Positions 1-7,144 of a DNA stretch of 8,790 nt are shown here, piece after piece (position 1 is the first letter of the stretch; every line of letters starts with the position of its first letter). A program made the position numbers and the translations under genes. This stretch comes from an uncultured Mycoplasma sp. Its GTDB lineage: Bacteria > Bacillota_I > Bacilli_A > Mycoplasmatales > Metamycoplasmataceae. The notes beneath the pieces were generated by a model that was given only the letters and a program-made list of their open reading frames with translations, made no database searches and had not been told where the DNA came from. The stretch covers positions 1 to 8,790 of the forward strand of contig CASFBV010000072.1 in assembly GCA_949293065.1 (NCBI GenBank), given 5' to 3'.

Positions 1-2
1 AT

Positions 3-143
3 GAACTTAAAAAAGATATGAAGGATGTTAAATCACGTCTTGATGTATTAGAACAAGATATGAAAGAAGTTAAAAAAGACATCAAAGACATGAAATCCAC
101 ATCTACAATGAGTAAAGAATTAAATTTGCTAAATAAAAAGTAG
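3..143 (+). CDS. C-terminal fragment of a coiled-coil hypothetical protein (5' end outside window)
   Basis: The frame is open from the window edge to a TAG at 141-143, giving 46 visible residues. The first 30 or so are strongly heptad-like and charged: D-M-K-D-V-K, then R-L-D-V-L-E-Q-D-M-K-E-V, then K-K-D-I-K-D-M. Hydrophobic residues (M, V, L, I) recur every three or four positions, as in a coiled coil, and the D-M-K-(D/E)-V-K unit is repeated. The last 16 residues (S/T-rich, then a basic LLNKK end) are probably a short tail. Such lysine/aspartate-rich coiled coils are common in mollicute surface, cytoskeletal and phage-like proteins, so no function can be assigned. The ATG at position 1 is in another frame that stops at 49-51 in code 4 and is not a start. 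Confidence 0.6.
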   Translation, partial: ELKKDMKDVKSRLDVLEQDMKEVKKDIKDMKSTSTMSKELNLLNKK

Positions 144-224
144 TTTCAATATAATAATATTTATATTTTTTACAATAAATAGATTTTGGAAACTATCAAA
201 TAAATATTGTATTAATAGAGAAAA
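144..224. other. Intergenic AT-rich spacer with a weak dyad
   Basis: The 81-nt gap holds no gene. TAGTTTC at 141-147, overlapping the upstream stop codon, can pair with GAAACTA at 189-195, and short A/T stems lie between. It could be a weak terminator for the upstream coiled-coil gene, but the loop is long and there is no clean T-tract after the stem. Confidence 0.3.
186..215 (+). promoter_or_regulatory. Candidate promoter of the MATE gene
   Basis: TTGGAA (186-191) and TATTAA (210-215) are separated by 18 nt, a reasonable match to a sigma-70 type promoter. Transcription would start only a few bases before the ATG at 225. The alternative is a longer leader using the AGAG at 217-220 as a weak ribosome site. 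AT-rich mollicute spacers give many chance matches, so this is tentative. Confidence 0.3.
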
Positions 225-1730
225 ATGAAAAATATTTGATTTAAGATAAAGCAAAATTTGCCTCAAAATGGACAAATATGAAAAATGTTTACAATGACAG
301 CACTACCTGTTATCTTTTCATCATTTATTTTTTCGTTAAACACTTTTGTCGATAATTTTATGTCTATTAATATTGCAGGTGGTAATCAAGCATTATCATA
401 TGCAAATGCTTGGACCGAAATTCAATTAGGCATCATTGCTGAAACGACTATTATTGGAACTGCTTTATTTTCTCAATATCTTGGTAAAAAAGATTGAGCA
501 AAAGTCACAGAAGTAATCAATCTTAGAATTATTTTTAGTGTTGTTATATGTTTGATATTTGCTATCCCTTGTGCAGCCGCATCTCAATTTATGGTAAAAC
601 TAGTTTCAGGTTTTGACCATATTTCAAAGAACATCTAAACACAAGCAATATCTTATTTAAGATTAATTACGATTGCTTGATTTTTAAATGCATGAGCATT
701 TACTATATCAATGGTTGTTCGTGAAAGAAATCATGGTTTTATTTCGATGTTATGTTCTGTGATTATGTTGATAATTAACATTTCATTGAATTCTATTTTT
801 ATTTATGGACTAAAACAAGGTATTGAATTTTTAGCTTATTCAACAATTATTTCAAATGTTGTTGCAATTATTTTCTTAATGACATGAATTTGATTTAAAG
901 ATAGAACAATTTATGTAAATGTATTTTTAATATTTAGAGTGTCGCCTCATATTTTTAAACAATTTTTTAAAAGAATTTGATCGTTTCTATTATTTGCAAT
1001 TGGATCAATTACTGTAAATATTAGATTTATATTTTGAAATATAGGTTATGGAACAGGAACGATTGGTCAATCCGATTTAAGAATTTCATCTGCAACTATT
1101 TTAGGAATAACAGGAATGTTTTTCAATATTTTTTGAACAACATTTGAATCAATGTCTGCAACAGTAGCGGTTTATATCGGAAATCAACTAGGAAGTAATA
1201 ATATAGATCAAGCAAAAACAAATGCAAAACAATTACAAGGTTATCATTTAGTTATTGGAACAATTATAGGTTTAATTGCTTTGATATTTTGTTTTATAAC
1301 TGTCTATATGATTTTTTTAGCAGGAGGATATGAAAAAGAAATTAAAGAATTTTACGAAGGTAAATTATCAATTGATCAAATTAACGAACTACTAGATAAA
1401 GGAAGAAAAGTTTTTTTAACAAATATTAGAAACACTTTATTAGGAATAACTGTCTTTATCCCAATGTTTGTATGATTTGTTTCAAGAAGTAGAATTATTG
1501 CTGTTGGAGGGTTGACTAATACAGTTGGTATTGTTGAAGCAATTTCTGGAATTTTACAAATTGGATGATTATGTATGATTTGTTTTGGATTAGTAAAACT
1601 TAATGTTTCATTTTCATGAGCTTACTTTATTTTCTTTTTAGCTGATATTCCAAAATGTGTTGCTTATGAAATTGTTTATCATAAAGTTGATTGAGCAAAA
1701 AATATTACACATAGTAATGTTATCGAATAA
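225..1730 (+). pseudogene. MATE-family efflux transporter, interrupted by one in-frame TAA
   Basis: In code 4 one frame runs from ATG 225 to TAA 1728-1730, 502 codons. It is broken only by TAA at 636-638 (codon 138). The protein is highly hydrophobic and looks like a MATE exporter, a membrane antiporter that expels drugs or organic cations using a Na+ or H+ gradient. The N-terminal part has the family-like TALPVIF...NTFVDNFM...SYANAW pattern. A matching second half begins near the SATVAVYIGNQLGSNN segment (about 1155-1202), where the G-N-Q-x-G motif is typical of MATE internal symmetry. ATG 225 is preferred to ATG 285 because the frame upstream of 285 is open through TGA (Trp) codons and gives a normal amphipathic N-terminus. 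The stop follows 137 residues, roughly the first third. No good ribosome site precedes the next in-frame ATG (711). The remaining codons carry no further stop or frameshift, so the lesion is recent, a read error, or read through. Family assignment is firm; loss of function is inferred. Confidence 0.75.
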
Positions 1731-1732
1731 AA

Positions 1733-1761
1733 AAAGGTTGTTTTTACAACCTTTAATTTTT
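1733..1761. terminator. Bidirectional rho-independent terminator between the MATE gene and tsf
   Basis: AAAGGTTG (1733-1740) pairs perfectly with CAACCTTT (1747-1754) around a 6-nt loop. On the plus strand the stem is followed by AATTTTTA. On the minus strand it is followed by a run of T, the complement of the A-run at 1729-1735. It lies 3 nt after the MATE stop and 16 nt beyond the tsf stop, so it suits both convergent genes. Confidence 0.85.
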
Positions 1762-1770
1762 ATCATTCAA

Positions 1771-2640
1771 TTATTTTTTCATTTGAGCTGCTACTTCTGC
1801 TGCAAAATCAACTTCTTGTTTTTCAATCCCTTCACCAACTTCGTATCTAATCATATCAATTGCTTCAGCCCCAATTTCTTGTAAATATTTACCTACTGTT
1901 TTACCTGATTCAACAACATAATCTTGTTCTGTCAATGTGTAGTTTGAAAGTTCTTTTCTTAACATACCAGCCATGATTGATTCTTGAACTTTTTCAGGTT
2001 TTCCATTTAGAGCTGGTGATTTTGCAAATTCAGCTTTTAATTCTTTAATTTTATCTGCTGGAACATTTGCTTCTTCCATGTATTCAGGATTCATAGCTAC
2101 AATGTGCATTGCAATACCTTTTAATTTTTCTTCATTTCCACCTTTTGCTACAAATATTGCAGCTTTTTTTCCATCGAAATGAACATATGTACCAACATTA
2201 ATTCCTTCTGTTAATTCAACAACTCTTGCTCTTCTGAATGCTATTTTTTCTCCAATTTTTGCAGTTGCATCAATTGTTAATTGTTCAATATTTTTTCCAT
2301 TAGAATCTTTAATTGCTAATAATTCTTCTTGATTATGGAATGGTTTTGAGATCAACATTTGACCAATGTGTTTTACCAATTCTTTAAAATCATCATTCAT
2401 AGCAACGAAATCTGTTTGTGAATTAACTTCATATATTACAACACATTTATCATTTTGTGAAATTGCAACCAATCCGTCAGCAGCAATGTTTCCTGCTTTT
2501 TTAACAGCTTTTGCTGCTCCATTTTTTTGCAATCACTCAATAGCTTTGTCTATGTCGTTGTTTGAAGCATCTAAAGCTTTTTTACAATCAACAAATCCTG
2601 CACCTGTCATTTCTCTTAATTTTTTAATTAAATCACCCAT
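1771..2640 (-). CDS. tsf: Elongation factor Ts
   Basis: The gene encodes 289 residues, the usual size for EF-Ts, the guanine-nucleotide exchange factor that recycles EF-Tu-GDP to EF-Tu-GTP during translation. The N-terminal UBA-like module reads [17 protein letters not shown], an unmistakable family signature. It is followed by the conserved [12 protein letters not shown] segment, whose Trp is a TGA codon. The core contact motif Q-T-D-F-V-A lies at about residues 75-80; its Asp and Phe are the residues that insert into EF-Tu in characterised homologues. The start ATG (2640-2638) shares one base with the TAA of rpsB and has AAGGAG 10 nt upstream inside the rpsB coding region, so translation is probably coupled. 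It is the second gene of the classical rpsB-tsf operon and ends at the 1733-1761 terminator. Confidence 0.97.
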
Positions 2641-3524
2641 TATTCATCTTCTCCTTCTTCTTTTTTAATTTTTGAAGCATTTATTTTTTTAGTTGAAATT
2701 CTTTTAGGTTCTTTTGCACCTTCTTTTGTTTTAACTCTTGTTGTCATTGTTTGAGTTTTATGTTCTTCTTGAGGTAAAACAATTGCTTCATCTGGTTGGT
2801 AAGCGTATTTTGTAGCTCCACCTTTACCATAAACAATAGCATCTCCTAAAATTGTGATAATTAAGTTTAATGATTTAATTGAATCATCATTTGCAGGAAT
2901 TCCTAAGTCAACTAATTCAGGATCTGTGTTTGTATCAATAATTCCAATAACTTTAACATTTCTTTTTTTAGCTTCTTTAATAGCGATTAGATCTTCGTTT
3001 GGATCTGCCACAATCATAAATTGTGGAGCTCTTTGCATAGGTCTAATACCATTTAAGTTTTTGTGAAGTTTTTCTAATTCTTTCTTCATTAGAATTCCTT
3101 CTTTTTTAGTATATCCTTCAAACCCTCTTTTTTCAAGATCTTCTAAATCTTCCATAACTCTAATTCTTGAAAAAATTGTTTTTGAGTTTGTAAGTGTTCC
3201 ACCTAATCATCTTTCATTTACATAAGCACTATTTGTTCTTAAAGCTTGTTCTTTAATAACATCTTTGGCTTGTTTTTTTGTACCTACAAAAATAAATGAG
3301 GCACCTTTTTCTGAAGCTTTAGAAATTAATTTGAATGCTAATTCTAATGCTTTGTATGTTTTTGAAATATCAATAATATGTGTTCCATTTTTAACTCCAT
3401 GAATAAATGGTTTCATTTTTGGATTTCATTTATCTTTTTTGTGTCCAAAATAAACACCAGCTTCTAAAAGTTTATTTAATGAAACTATTTCTTTTTCATC
3501 TTTATGTTCTGTATTGTTTGCCAT
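2640..3524 (-). CDS. rpsB: 30S ribosomal protein S2
   Basis: The gene encodes 294 residues of ribosomal protein S2, which binds late to the 30S subunit near the S1/anti-SD region and is needed for initiation. The sequence shows the family signatures. These are [11 protein letters not shown] near the N-terminus, W-N-P-K-M-K-P-F-I (Trp by TGA), N-G-T-H-I-I-D-I, the F-V-G-T-K-K-Q-A segment, N-E-R-W-L-G-G-T-L-T-N, and the I-G-I-I-D-T-N region with the D-D-S motif. After the conserved domain comes a lysine/glutamate-rich tail of roughly 45 residues, longer than in the typical Firmicutes protein. The ATG at 3524 has AGGAGAA about 12 nt upstream. The TAA overlaps the tsf ATG by one base. In E. coli the rpsB-tsf operon is autoregulated by S2; whether that happens here is unknown, but the leader is suggestive. 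Confidence 0.97.
2651..2656 (-). promoter_or_regulatory. Ribosome binding site of tsf within rpsB
   Basis: AAGGAG (minus strand) lies 10 nt before the tsf ATG, inside the last codons of rpsB. It fixes the tsf start at 2640 and supports coupling across the TAATG overlap. Confidence 0.75.
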
Positions 3525-3636
3525 AAAAATATTATGTTCTCCTATTCTTTTTGTTTTGTGAGTGTTCTTACTTCCTTAAATTTCTAACAACATCATCCTC
3601 AATTGTTGGGACACACTCGTTGAATCCATTTAAGTG
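3525..3636 (-). promoter_or_regulatory. Putative structured 5' leader of rpsB-tsf
   Basis: The leader is visibly less AT-rich than the flanking spacer and holds several complementary segments (minus strand, 5' to 3'). CTTAAAT (3634-3628) can pair with ATTTAAG (3581-3575). GAGTGT (3618-3613) can pair with ACACTC (3565-3560). CAACA (3608-3604) can pair with TGTTG (3592-3588). The first two pairings cross, so they would form a pseudoknot or be mutually exclusive. The 5' segment may lie at the very transcript start, so the CTTAAAT pairing is the weakest. A six-codon reading frame, ATG ATG TTG TTA GAA ATT TAA, occupies 3596-3576 directly behind GAGG. The position fits an S2-responsive leader, but no known RNA family was recognised. 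Confidence 0.45.
3537..3543 (-). promoter_or_regulatory. Ribosome binding site of rpsB
   Basis: AGGAGAA on the minus strand lies 12 nt before the rpsB ATG (3524). The spacing is slightly long but this is the only strong SD nearby, and it supports 3524 as the start. Confidence 0.7.
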
Positions 3637-3638
3637 CC

Positions 3639-3644
3639 ATTATA
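3639..3644 (-). promoter_or_regulatory. -10 box of the rpsB-tsf promoter
   Basis: A consensus TATAAT lies on the minus strand, placing the transcript start around 3632-3635 and giving a leader of about 110 nt. No convincing -35 element is present 17-18 nt upstream, as is common in mollicutes. Confidence 0.55.
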
Positions 3645-3709
3645 AAACTTGAATGAAATATAACTTGTTATATTTTATAATAAAATTCAAATTTATTGTA
3701 GCTTTATTT

Positions 3710-3718
3710 TGATATTAT
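3710..3718 (+). promoter_or_regulatory. Extended -10 promoter of the exonuclease gene
   Basis: TGATATTAT matches the extended -10 form (TG, one base, TATTAT). Seven bases beyond its last T is the A of the ATG at 3725, so transcription and translation probably start at the same base. No SD precedes the ATG, consistent with a leaderless mRNA. Confidence 0.5.
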
Positions 3719-3724
3719 CTTTAT

Positions 3725-4813
3725 ATGAAAAAAATATTTCTTGATTTTGAAGCTGAATGTATGGAGAAAAAAAGATATAAAAATAATCATCCATTACAAC
3801 TTTCAGCAATTTATTTTAATGAAAACAATAATGAAGTAATTTTTAATGAATATTTTTATTTTGAAAAAATTTCAAATCGAATTTCAAATCTTCTAAAAAA
3901 ACCAAGAGATTTTTATAAAAATGAAAATTTTATGCAAGAAAAAGAGGTTATTTTAAAATTTAGTAATTTTGCTAAAGGGGCAGAGTTATATTCTTTTGGA
4001 AATTTTGATAATATAGTGCTGAAAGCATGTTTGAAAAGAACTAAATTATCAAAAAGACTAAATCTTAAATTGATTGATGCTCAAAAATTAATTTGTGGGA
4101 AATTAAAAGTAAAAGATATAAGTTTAAAAAAGTTAATTCAAGCATTAGATATTAATATAAAATTGAATCATGATCCATTAGAAGATGCAAGAGCTTTATC
4201 TATTGTTTTTAATAAAGTTTGAAATAATGATTATGATCCGATAAAAGTTAAGAATAACCTAGAAAAATTAAAGTTTTTGCCAGAAAGACTAAGTTCTGAA
4301 TTTGCAAATTATTTAAAAGTAGAAGAACCTAAATTGCAGCAAAATTTTAAAATAATTATAATTAGATCAAAAGAAAAAGAAATAGAAAAGCAAGAAGAGA
4401 AAATCAATAATGATGAAGATGTTTTCTTAAGTGATTTAATGAGTTCAGAAATTGAAAACCTAAGTAAAACAAAATATAAAACATTAGATATTGTTTTAAC
4501 AATTTTTGATAATGAATGTAAAGAAATAGAAAACAAAAAATGAACTTTGGAAGAAATAAAAAATGATGATAATAAAGTAAATTGAGTTTTACCTGATGAA
4601 CTAGGAAAAATAATTAGATTAAACAAAGATAATTTATTTATTGTTGAAAACAAACAAATCTTGTCTTATTTTGCTTCTATTTATGATATTTTATTTGTCA
4701 AATTATCATTGTCGAATTTAAAAAATGAAATTAATAATTTAAAAAAATTAAGAATGAAAATTATTGAATCAATAGATGAATTTGATGATAATGAAATTCA
4801 TACCAAAATTTAA
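3725..4813 (+). CDS. DEDDh-family 3'-5' exonuclease with uncharacterised C-terminal half
   Basis: In code 4 this is one 362-residue protein; TGA-Trp codons occur after residue 165 and in the last third. The N-terminal 165 residues form a DnaQ-like exonuclease domain with all five catalytic residues of the DEDDh group visible. Exo I is F-L-D-F-E-A (D7, E9), exo II is G-N-F-D (D95), and exo III is H-D-P-L-E-D-A (H149 and D154, spaced H-x4-D). It should therefore cut single nucleotides from 3' ends of RNA or DNA with two metal ions. The substrate cannot be read from sequence; the D-F-E start resembles RNA-trimming ERI1/KapD-like members more than replicative proofreading subunits. Residues 166-362 are rich in Lys, Glu, Asn and Asp, with a helical, possibly coiled-coil end, and match no domain I recognise. 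The start lacks an SD and sits exactly where a transcript from the extended -10 would begin. The gene is divergent from rpsB. Confidence 0.85.
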
Positions 4814-4825
4814 TTAAATAAATTT

Positions 4826-4831
4826 TATAAT
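4826..4831 (+). promoter_or_regulatory. Candidate -10 box of the M42 peptidase gene
   Basis: TATAAT lies in the 44-nt gap before the peptidase gene and would give a leader of about 20 nt that includes the SD. No -35 element is evident. Co-transcription with the exonuclease gene is equally possible. Confidence 0.35.
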
Positions 4832-4845
4832 TTAATTAGTATCAC

Positions 4846-4851
4846 AAGGAG
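4846..4851 (+). promoter_or_regulatory. Ribosome binding site of the M42 peptidase
   Basis: AAGGAG lies 6 nt before ATG 4858, an ideal SD and spacing that fixes the start. Confidence 0.85.
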
Positions 4852-4857
4852 TTAATT

Positions 4858-5946
4858 ATGAAAAAAGACGTTAAAGATATGTTTAATAAAGTTAAAAAAT
4901 ATTGTTCAATAGATGGTCTTTCAAGATATGAAGATGCGGTTGCTCAAGAATTAAAAAAATCAACACAAGATAAAAATTTAGTTTATGAAAGAGACGGAAT
5001 GGGTTCAATTATTGTTTATCAAAAAGATAAACCAAAAACAGGACCTGTAATTCAAATAGCAGCTCACATGGATGAAGTTGGGTTTATAGTTCAAGATATT
5101 ACCGATAAGGGTCAATTAAGATTGAGTATGATTGGTGGAATTTGACCTCTAACAGTAATAGGATCAAAAGCTATTGTTTATAATGCAAAAGGTGAAAAAT
5201 ATGAAGGTGTATTTGGACATACTTCAATTCATATTTTGGAAATGGAAAAAAGAAATAAAGTTCCTGAATTAAAAGATTTATATGTAGATTTAGGTTTTAA
5301 ATCTAAGAAAGAAGCGGAAGATAATTTAATTGAAGTAGGTTCAAGAGTGTGTCTAACAGGAGAACCTTTTATGATGAATGAAGAGTATGCTGCTGCAAAA
5401 GCAATGGACAACAGAGCTGGTGTTTCTGTTTTAGAAGAAGTAATTAATAGAGTAAAAAATAAAAAATTAAAATCACAAGTTTATTTTGTTGGAACTGTGC
5501 AAGAAGAAGTAGGAACACGTGGAGCTAAGACATCTGTTCAAAAGGTAAAACCAAATATTGCTATTGCTTTAGATACTTGCGCTTCTCATGACACTTATGG
5601 AGCAATACCAGGAACACAAGAATTAGGTAAAGGTGCAGCTTTAAGAATTAAAGATATGGGAACATTAATGGATCCTAAATTAATTGATTATTTAATGAAA
5701 TTAGGTAAAGAATTTAAAATTCCTGTTTATAAATATGTTGCACAAGGCGGAGGAACTGATGCAGCTGAGTTGCAGTATGGGAATGCAGGAGTTGCAACAA
5801 TTACAATTTCATTACCTCAAAGATATTTACATTCTCCATTAGGTGTATGTAACATGAATGATTTAATTGCAGCAGCTGATTTGATTGAGAAATTCTTATT
5901 GAAAATGGATCAAAAAGAATTTGATAAATTTATTAAATATAATTAG
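4858..5946 (+). CDS. M42-family metallo-aminopeptidase (glutamyl/TET-type)
   Basis: A 362-residue cytosolic peptidase of family M42, which removes N-terminal residues from peptides. Homologues form dodecameric, tetrahedral TET particles with two metal ions per active site. All expected ligands are visible: H70 in A-A-H-M-D-E, D184 in A-M-D-N-R-A-G, the catalytic and ligand pair E216-E217 in Q-E-E-V-G-T-R-G, D239 in A-L-D-T, and H325 in Y-L-H-S-P. The G-G-G-T-D-A motif of the family is also present. Length is typical, and the single TGA codon at 5143 (I-W-P-L) reads as Trp. Preferred residue (Glu/Asp, Leu or Lys) cannot be decided from sequence; names such as pepA/ysdC/frvX are used for relatives, so no symbol is given. 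In a mollicute it would recycle peptides for amino acids. The start is fixed by AAGGAG. It is convergent with trpS. Confidence 0.93.
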
Positions 5947-5988
5947 TTTATATTAGTGAAAATTAAGATTCTTTATTATAGAGTTTTA

Positions 5989-6014
5989 GGTTTTGAAATT
6001 GTTTATTTCAAACC
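5989..6014. terminator. Possible terminator hairpin between the peptidase gene and trpS
   Basis: GGTTTTGAAAT (5989-5999) pairs with ATTTCAAACC (6005-6014), with one bulged base and a 5-nt loop. It overlaps the trpS stop codon. No good T-tract follows on either strand, so termination would be weak; it may only stabilise 3' ends. It is the only stem in the 56-nt convergent gap. Confidence 0.35.
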
Positions 6015-6995
6015 AAAAGCTTTTTGGATTTTTAGAAGGTTTTTTGCAGCAACTTCTTTTGCTTGTCTTGCTCCAAGTTTAGAAACACTTTCTACAAGTT
6101 TTAAAGCATCTTTATATTTTGATTGAATATCAATCAGAAGTTGTTTAACAACTAAACCAACTTCTTCTTTTAATTCTTTGTAATTTTTATTTTTGAAATG
6201 TGCTTCACCTTCTTCTAATGAAATGTTTTTTAAAGCTGCAAAAATTGTTAATAAATTAAGAACTCCAGGTTTTTCTTCAGAAATGTAAATTTTATTTTCA
6301 CTATCTGTAATTGCTCTTTGAATTTTCTTATAAGCAACTTCTGGATCATCTAATAAATAAATAGAAGCATTTTCGTTTTTATCTGATTTAGACATTTTAG
6401 CTTCAGGATTTTGCAATGATTTTATTTTTGCTCCTATTTTAGTAATAATAGGTTTTGGTTCATTGAAATCTAATTTATATTTACTATTTATTCTTTTAAC
6501 AAGTTTTTGAGTTAGTTCTAAATGTTGCTTTTGATCAATTCCTACTGGAACAAATTTTGGATTATATAAAATAATGTCAGCTGCCATTAAAGAAGGATAT
6601 ACAAATAATCCTGTTGGTATCATCTCAGTTCCATTGTCTTGTTTAACAACATTTTGTGTTTTATCTTTAAATTGTGTCATACGAGATAATTCACCCATAT
6701 TGGTAATAGTTGTAATGATTCAATTCAATTCACTGTGTTCTTGAACATCTGATTGGAAAAATAAAGTTGTTTTTTTTGGATCTAATCCACAAGCTAAATA
6801 TAAAGCAAAAATATCTTCTTTATTTTTTCTTAAAGTTTCAGGATCTATGTATGTTGTAAGTGCATGAAGGTCAGCAACAAAAACAAACATTTCATATTCA
6901 TCTTGCATTTTAATCATATTTTTAATTGCTCCAAGATAATTTCCTAATGTTAATTTTCCTGTTGCAGTAATGCCTGTTACAACTCTTTCTTTCAT
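6003..6995 (-). CDS. trpS: Tryptophanyl-tRNA synthetase
   Basis: A 330-residue class Ic synthetase that charges tRNA-Trp, cytosolic and dimeric in homologues. The ATP-binding HIGH-equivalent is seen near the N-terminus as T-G-K-L-T-L-G-N-Y-L-G-A (residues 12-23). The second signature is A-K-M-S-K-S-D at residues 199-205. Other family segments are V-A-D-L-H-A-L-T, P-V-G-I-D-Q-K-Q-H-L-E-L and Y-P-S-L-M-A-A-D-I-I-L-Y. The frame is continuous only if TGA is Trp: one TGA codon lies in the E-L-N-W-I-I stretch just before the M-G-E-L-S-R-M segment. In code-4 organisms this enzyme must serve a UCA-anticodon tRNA as well as CCA, so the TrpRS gene depends on its own product's function. ATG 6995 has only a weak GGA-type SD. 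A TATAAT -10 lies 49 nt upstream. Transcription diverges from the AAA+ gene. Confidence 0.97.
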
Positions 6996-7043
6996 AAATA
7001 ATCCAATGTTTATAAATATTGACGTAATTTGAAATTAATTAGA

Positions 7044-7049
7044 ATTATA
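7044..7049 (-). promoter_or_regulatory. -10 box of the trpS promoter
   Basis: A consensus TATAAT lies on the minus strand, predicting a leader of about 40 nt. A position 17 nt upstream carries TGTTAA (7072-7067), a poor -35 that lies inside the 44-bp palindrome. Protein binding to the palindrome would therefore be expected to affect this promoter. Confidence 0.5.
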
Positions 7050-7059
7050 ATACAAAAAG

Positions 7060-7103
7060 TTATTATTTAACATATTTTATATATAAAATATGTTAAATAA
7101 TAA
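7060..7103. repeat. Perfect 44-bp palindrome in the trpS / AAA+ divergent spacer
   Basis: The 22-base arms (7060-7081 and 7082-7103) are exact reverse complements with no unpaired centre. I checked every base pair; symmetry ends at 7059/7104. The arms contain TTATTATTTAAC then ATATTTTA, mirrored as TAAAATAT then GTTAAATAATAA. Only one G/C pair occurs per arm. It overlaps the expected -35 region of trpS and precedes the T-tract of the AAA+ gene. It could be an operator, a cruciform-forming site, or a relic of a terminator. Confidence 0.9.
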
Positions 7104-7114
7104 AAAAATGAGCG

Positions 7115-7128
7115 TTTTTTTTTTTTTT
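7115..7128 (+). repeat. T14 homopolymer upstream of the AAA+ gene
   Basis: Fourteen consecutive T are followed by G and then TAAAAT (7130-7135), a candidate -10. The ATG lies 16 nt after the run. The tract would sit in the spacer between -35 and -10, where length changes by slippage could alter promoter strength. Confidence 0.9.
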
Positions 7129-7129
7129 G

Positions 7130-7135
7130 TAAAAT
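7130..7135 (+). promoter_or_regulatory. Candidate -10 box of the AAA+ gene
   Basis: TAAAAT lies 9 nt before the ATG, so transcription would start within about 3 nt of the start codon. No SD precedes the ATG, which fits a leaderless or near-leaderless transcript. No clear -35 is present; the T14 run occupies that spacer. Confidence 0.35.
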
Positions 7136-7144
7136 TAAATTATT

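Noticed and set aside
285..497. Short 70-residue protein starting at ATG 285
   Set aside because: It is only the TGA-bounded piece of the MATE frame. Reading TGA as Trp extends it both ways, to ATG 225 and to TAA 636.
1657..1884. Open frame on the plus strand across the MATE 3' end and tsf
   Set aside because: It runs through a terminator hairpin and antisense to the well-supported tsf gene, has low-complexity Leu/Phe/Ile composition and no SD.
2366..3066. Two plus-strand open frames (2366-2668, 2854-3066) antisense to tsf and rpsB
   Set aside because: They are shadows of highly conserved genes on the other strand, without ribosome sites or recognisable domains.
3560..3618. Resemblance of GAGTGT/ACACTC to the CIRCE heat-shock operator
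   Set aside because: CIRCE needs TTAGCACTC-N9-GAGTGCTAA. Here the arms are in the opposite order, lack the GC and TTA parts, and are about 47 nt apart.
4309..4653. Minus-strand open frame within the exonuclease C-terminal half
   Set aside because: Its Ser/Phe/Leu-rich sequence is the complement of a Lys/Glu/Asn-rich coding strand, and the sense frame continues unbroken into a verified domain.
4811..4838. Dyad TAATTAAAT / ATTTAATTA after the exonuclease stop
   Set aside because: It is pure A/T, has a 10-nt loop and no following T-tract. It also overlaps the TATAAT of the next gene, so a terminator call is not justified.
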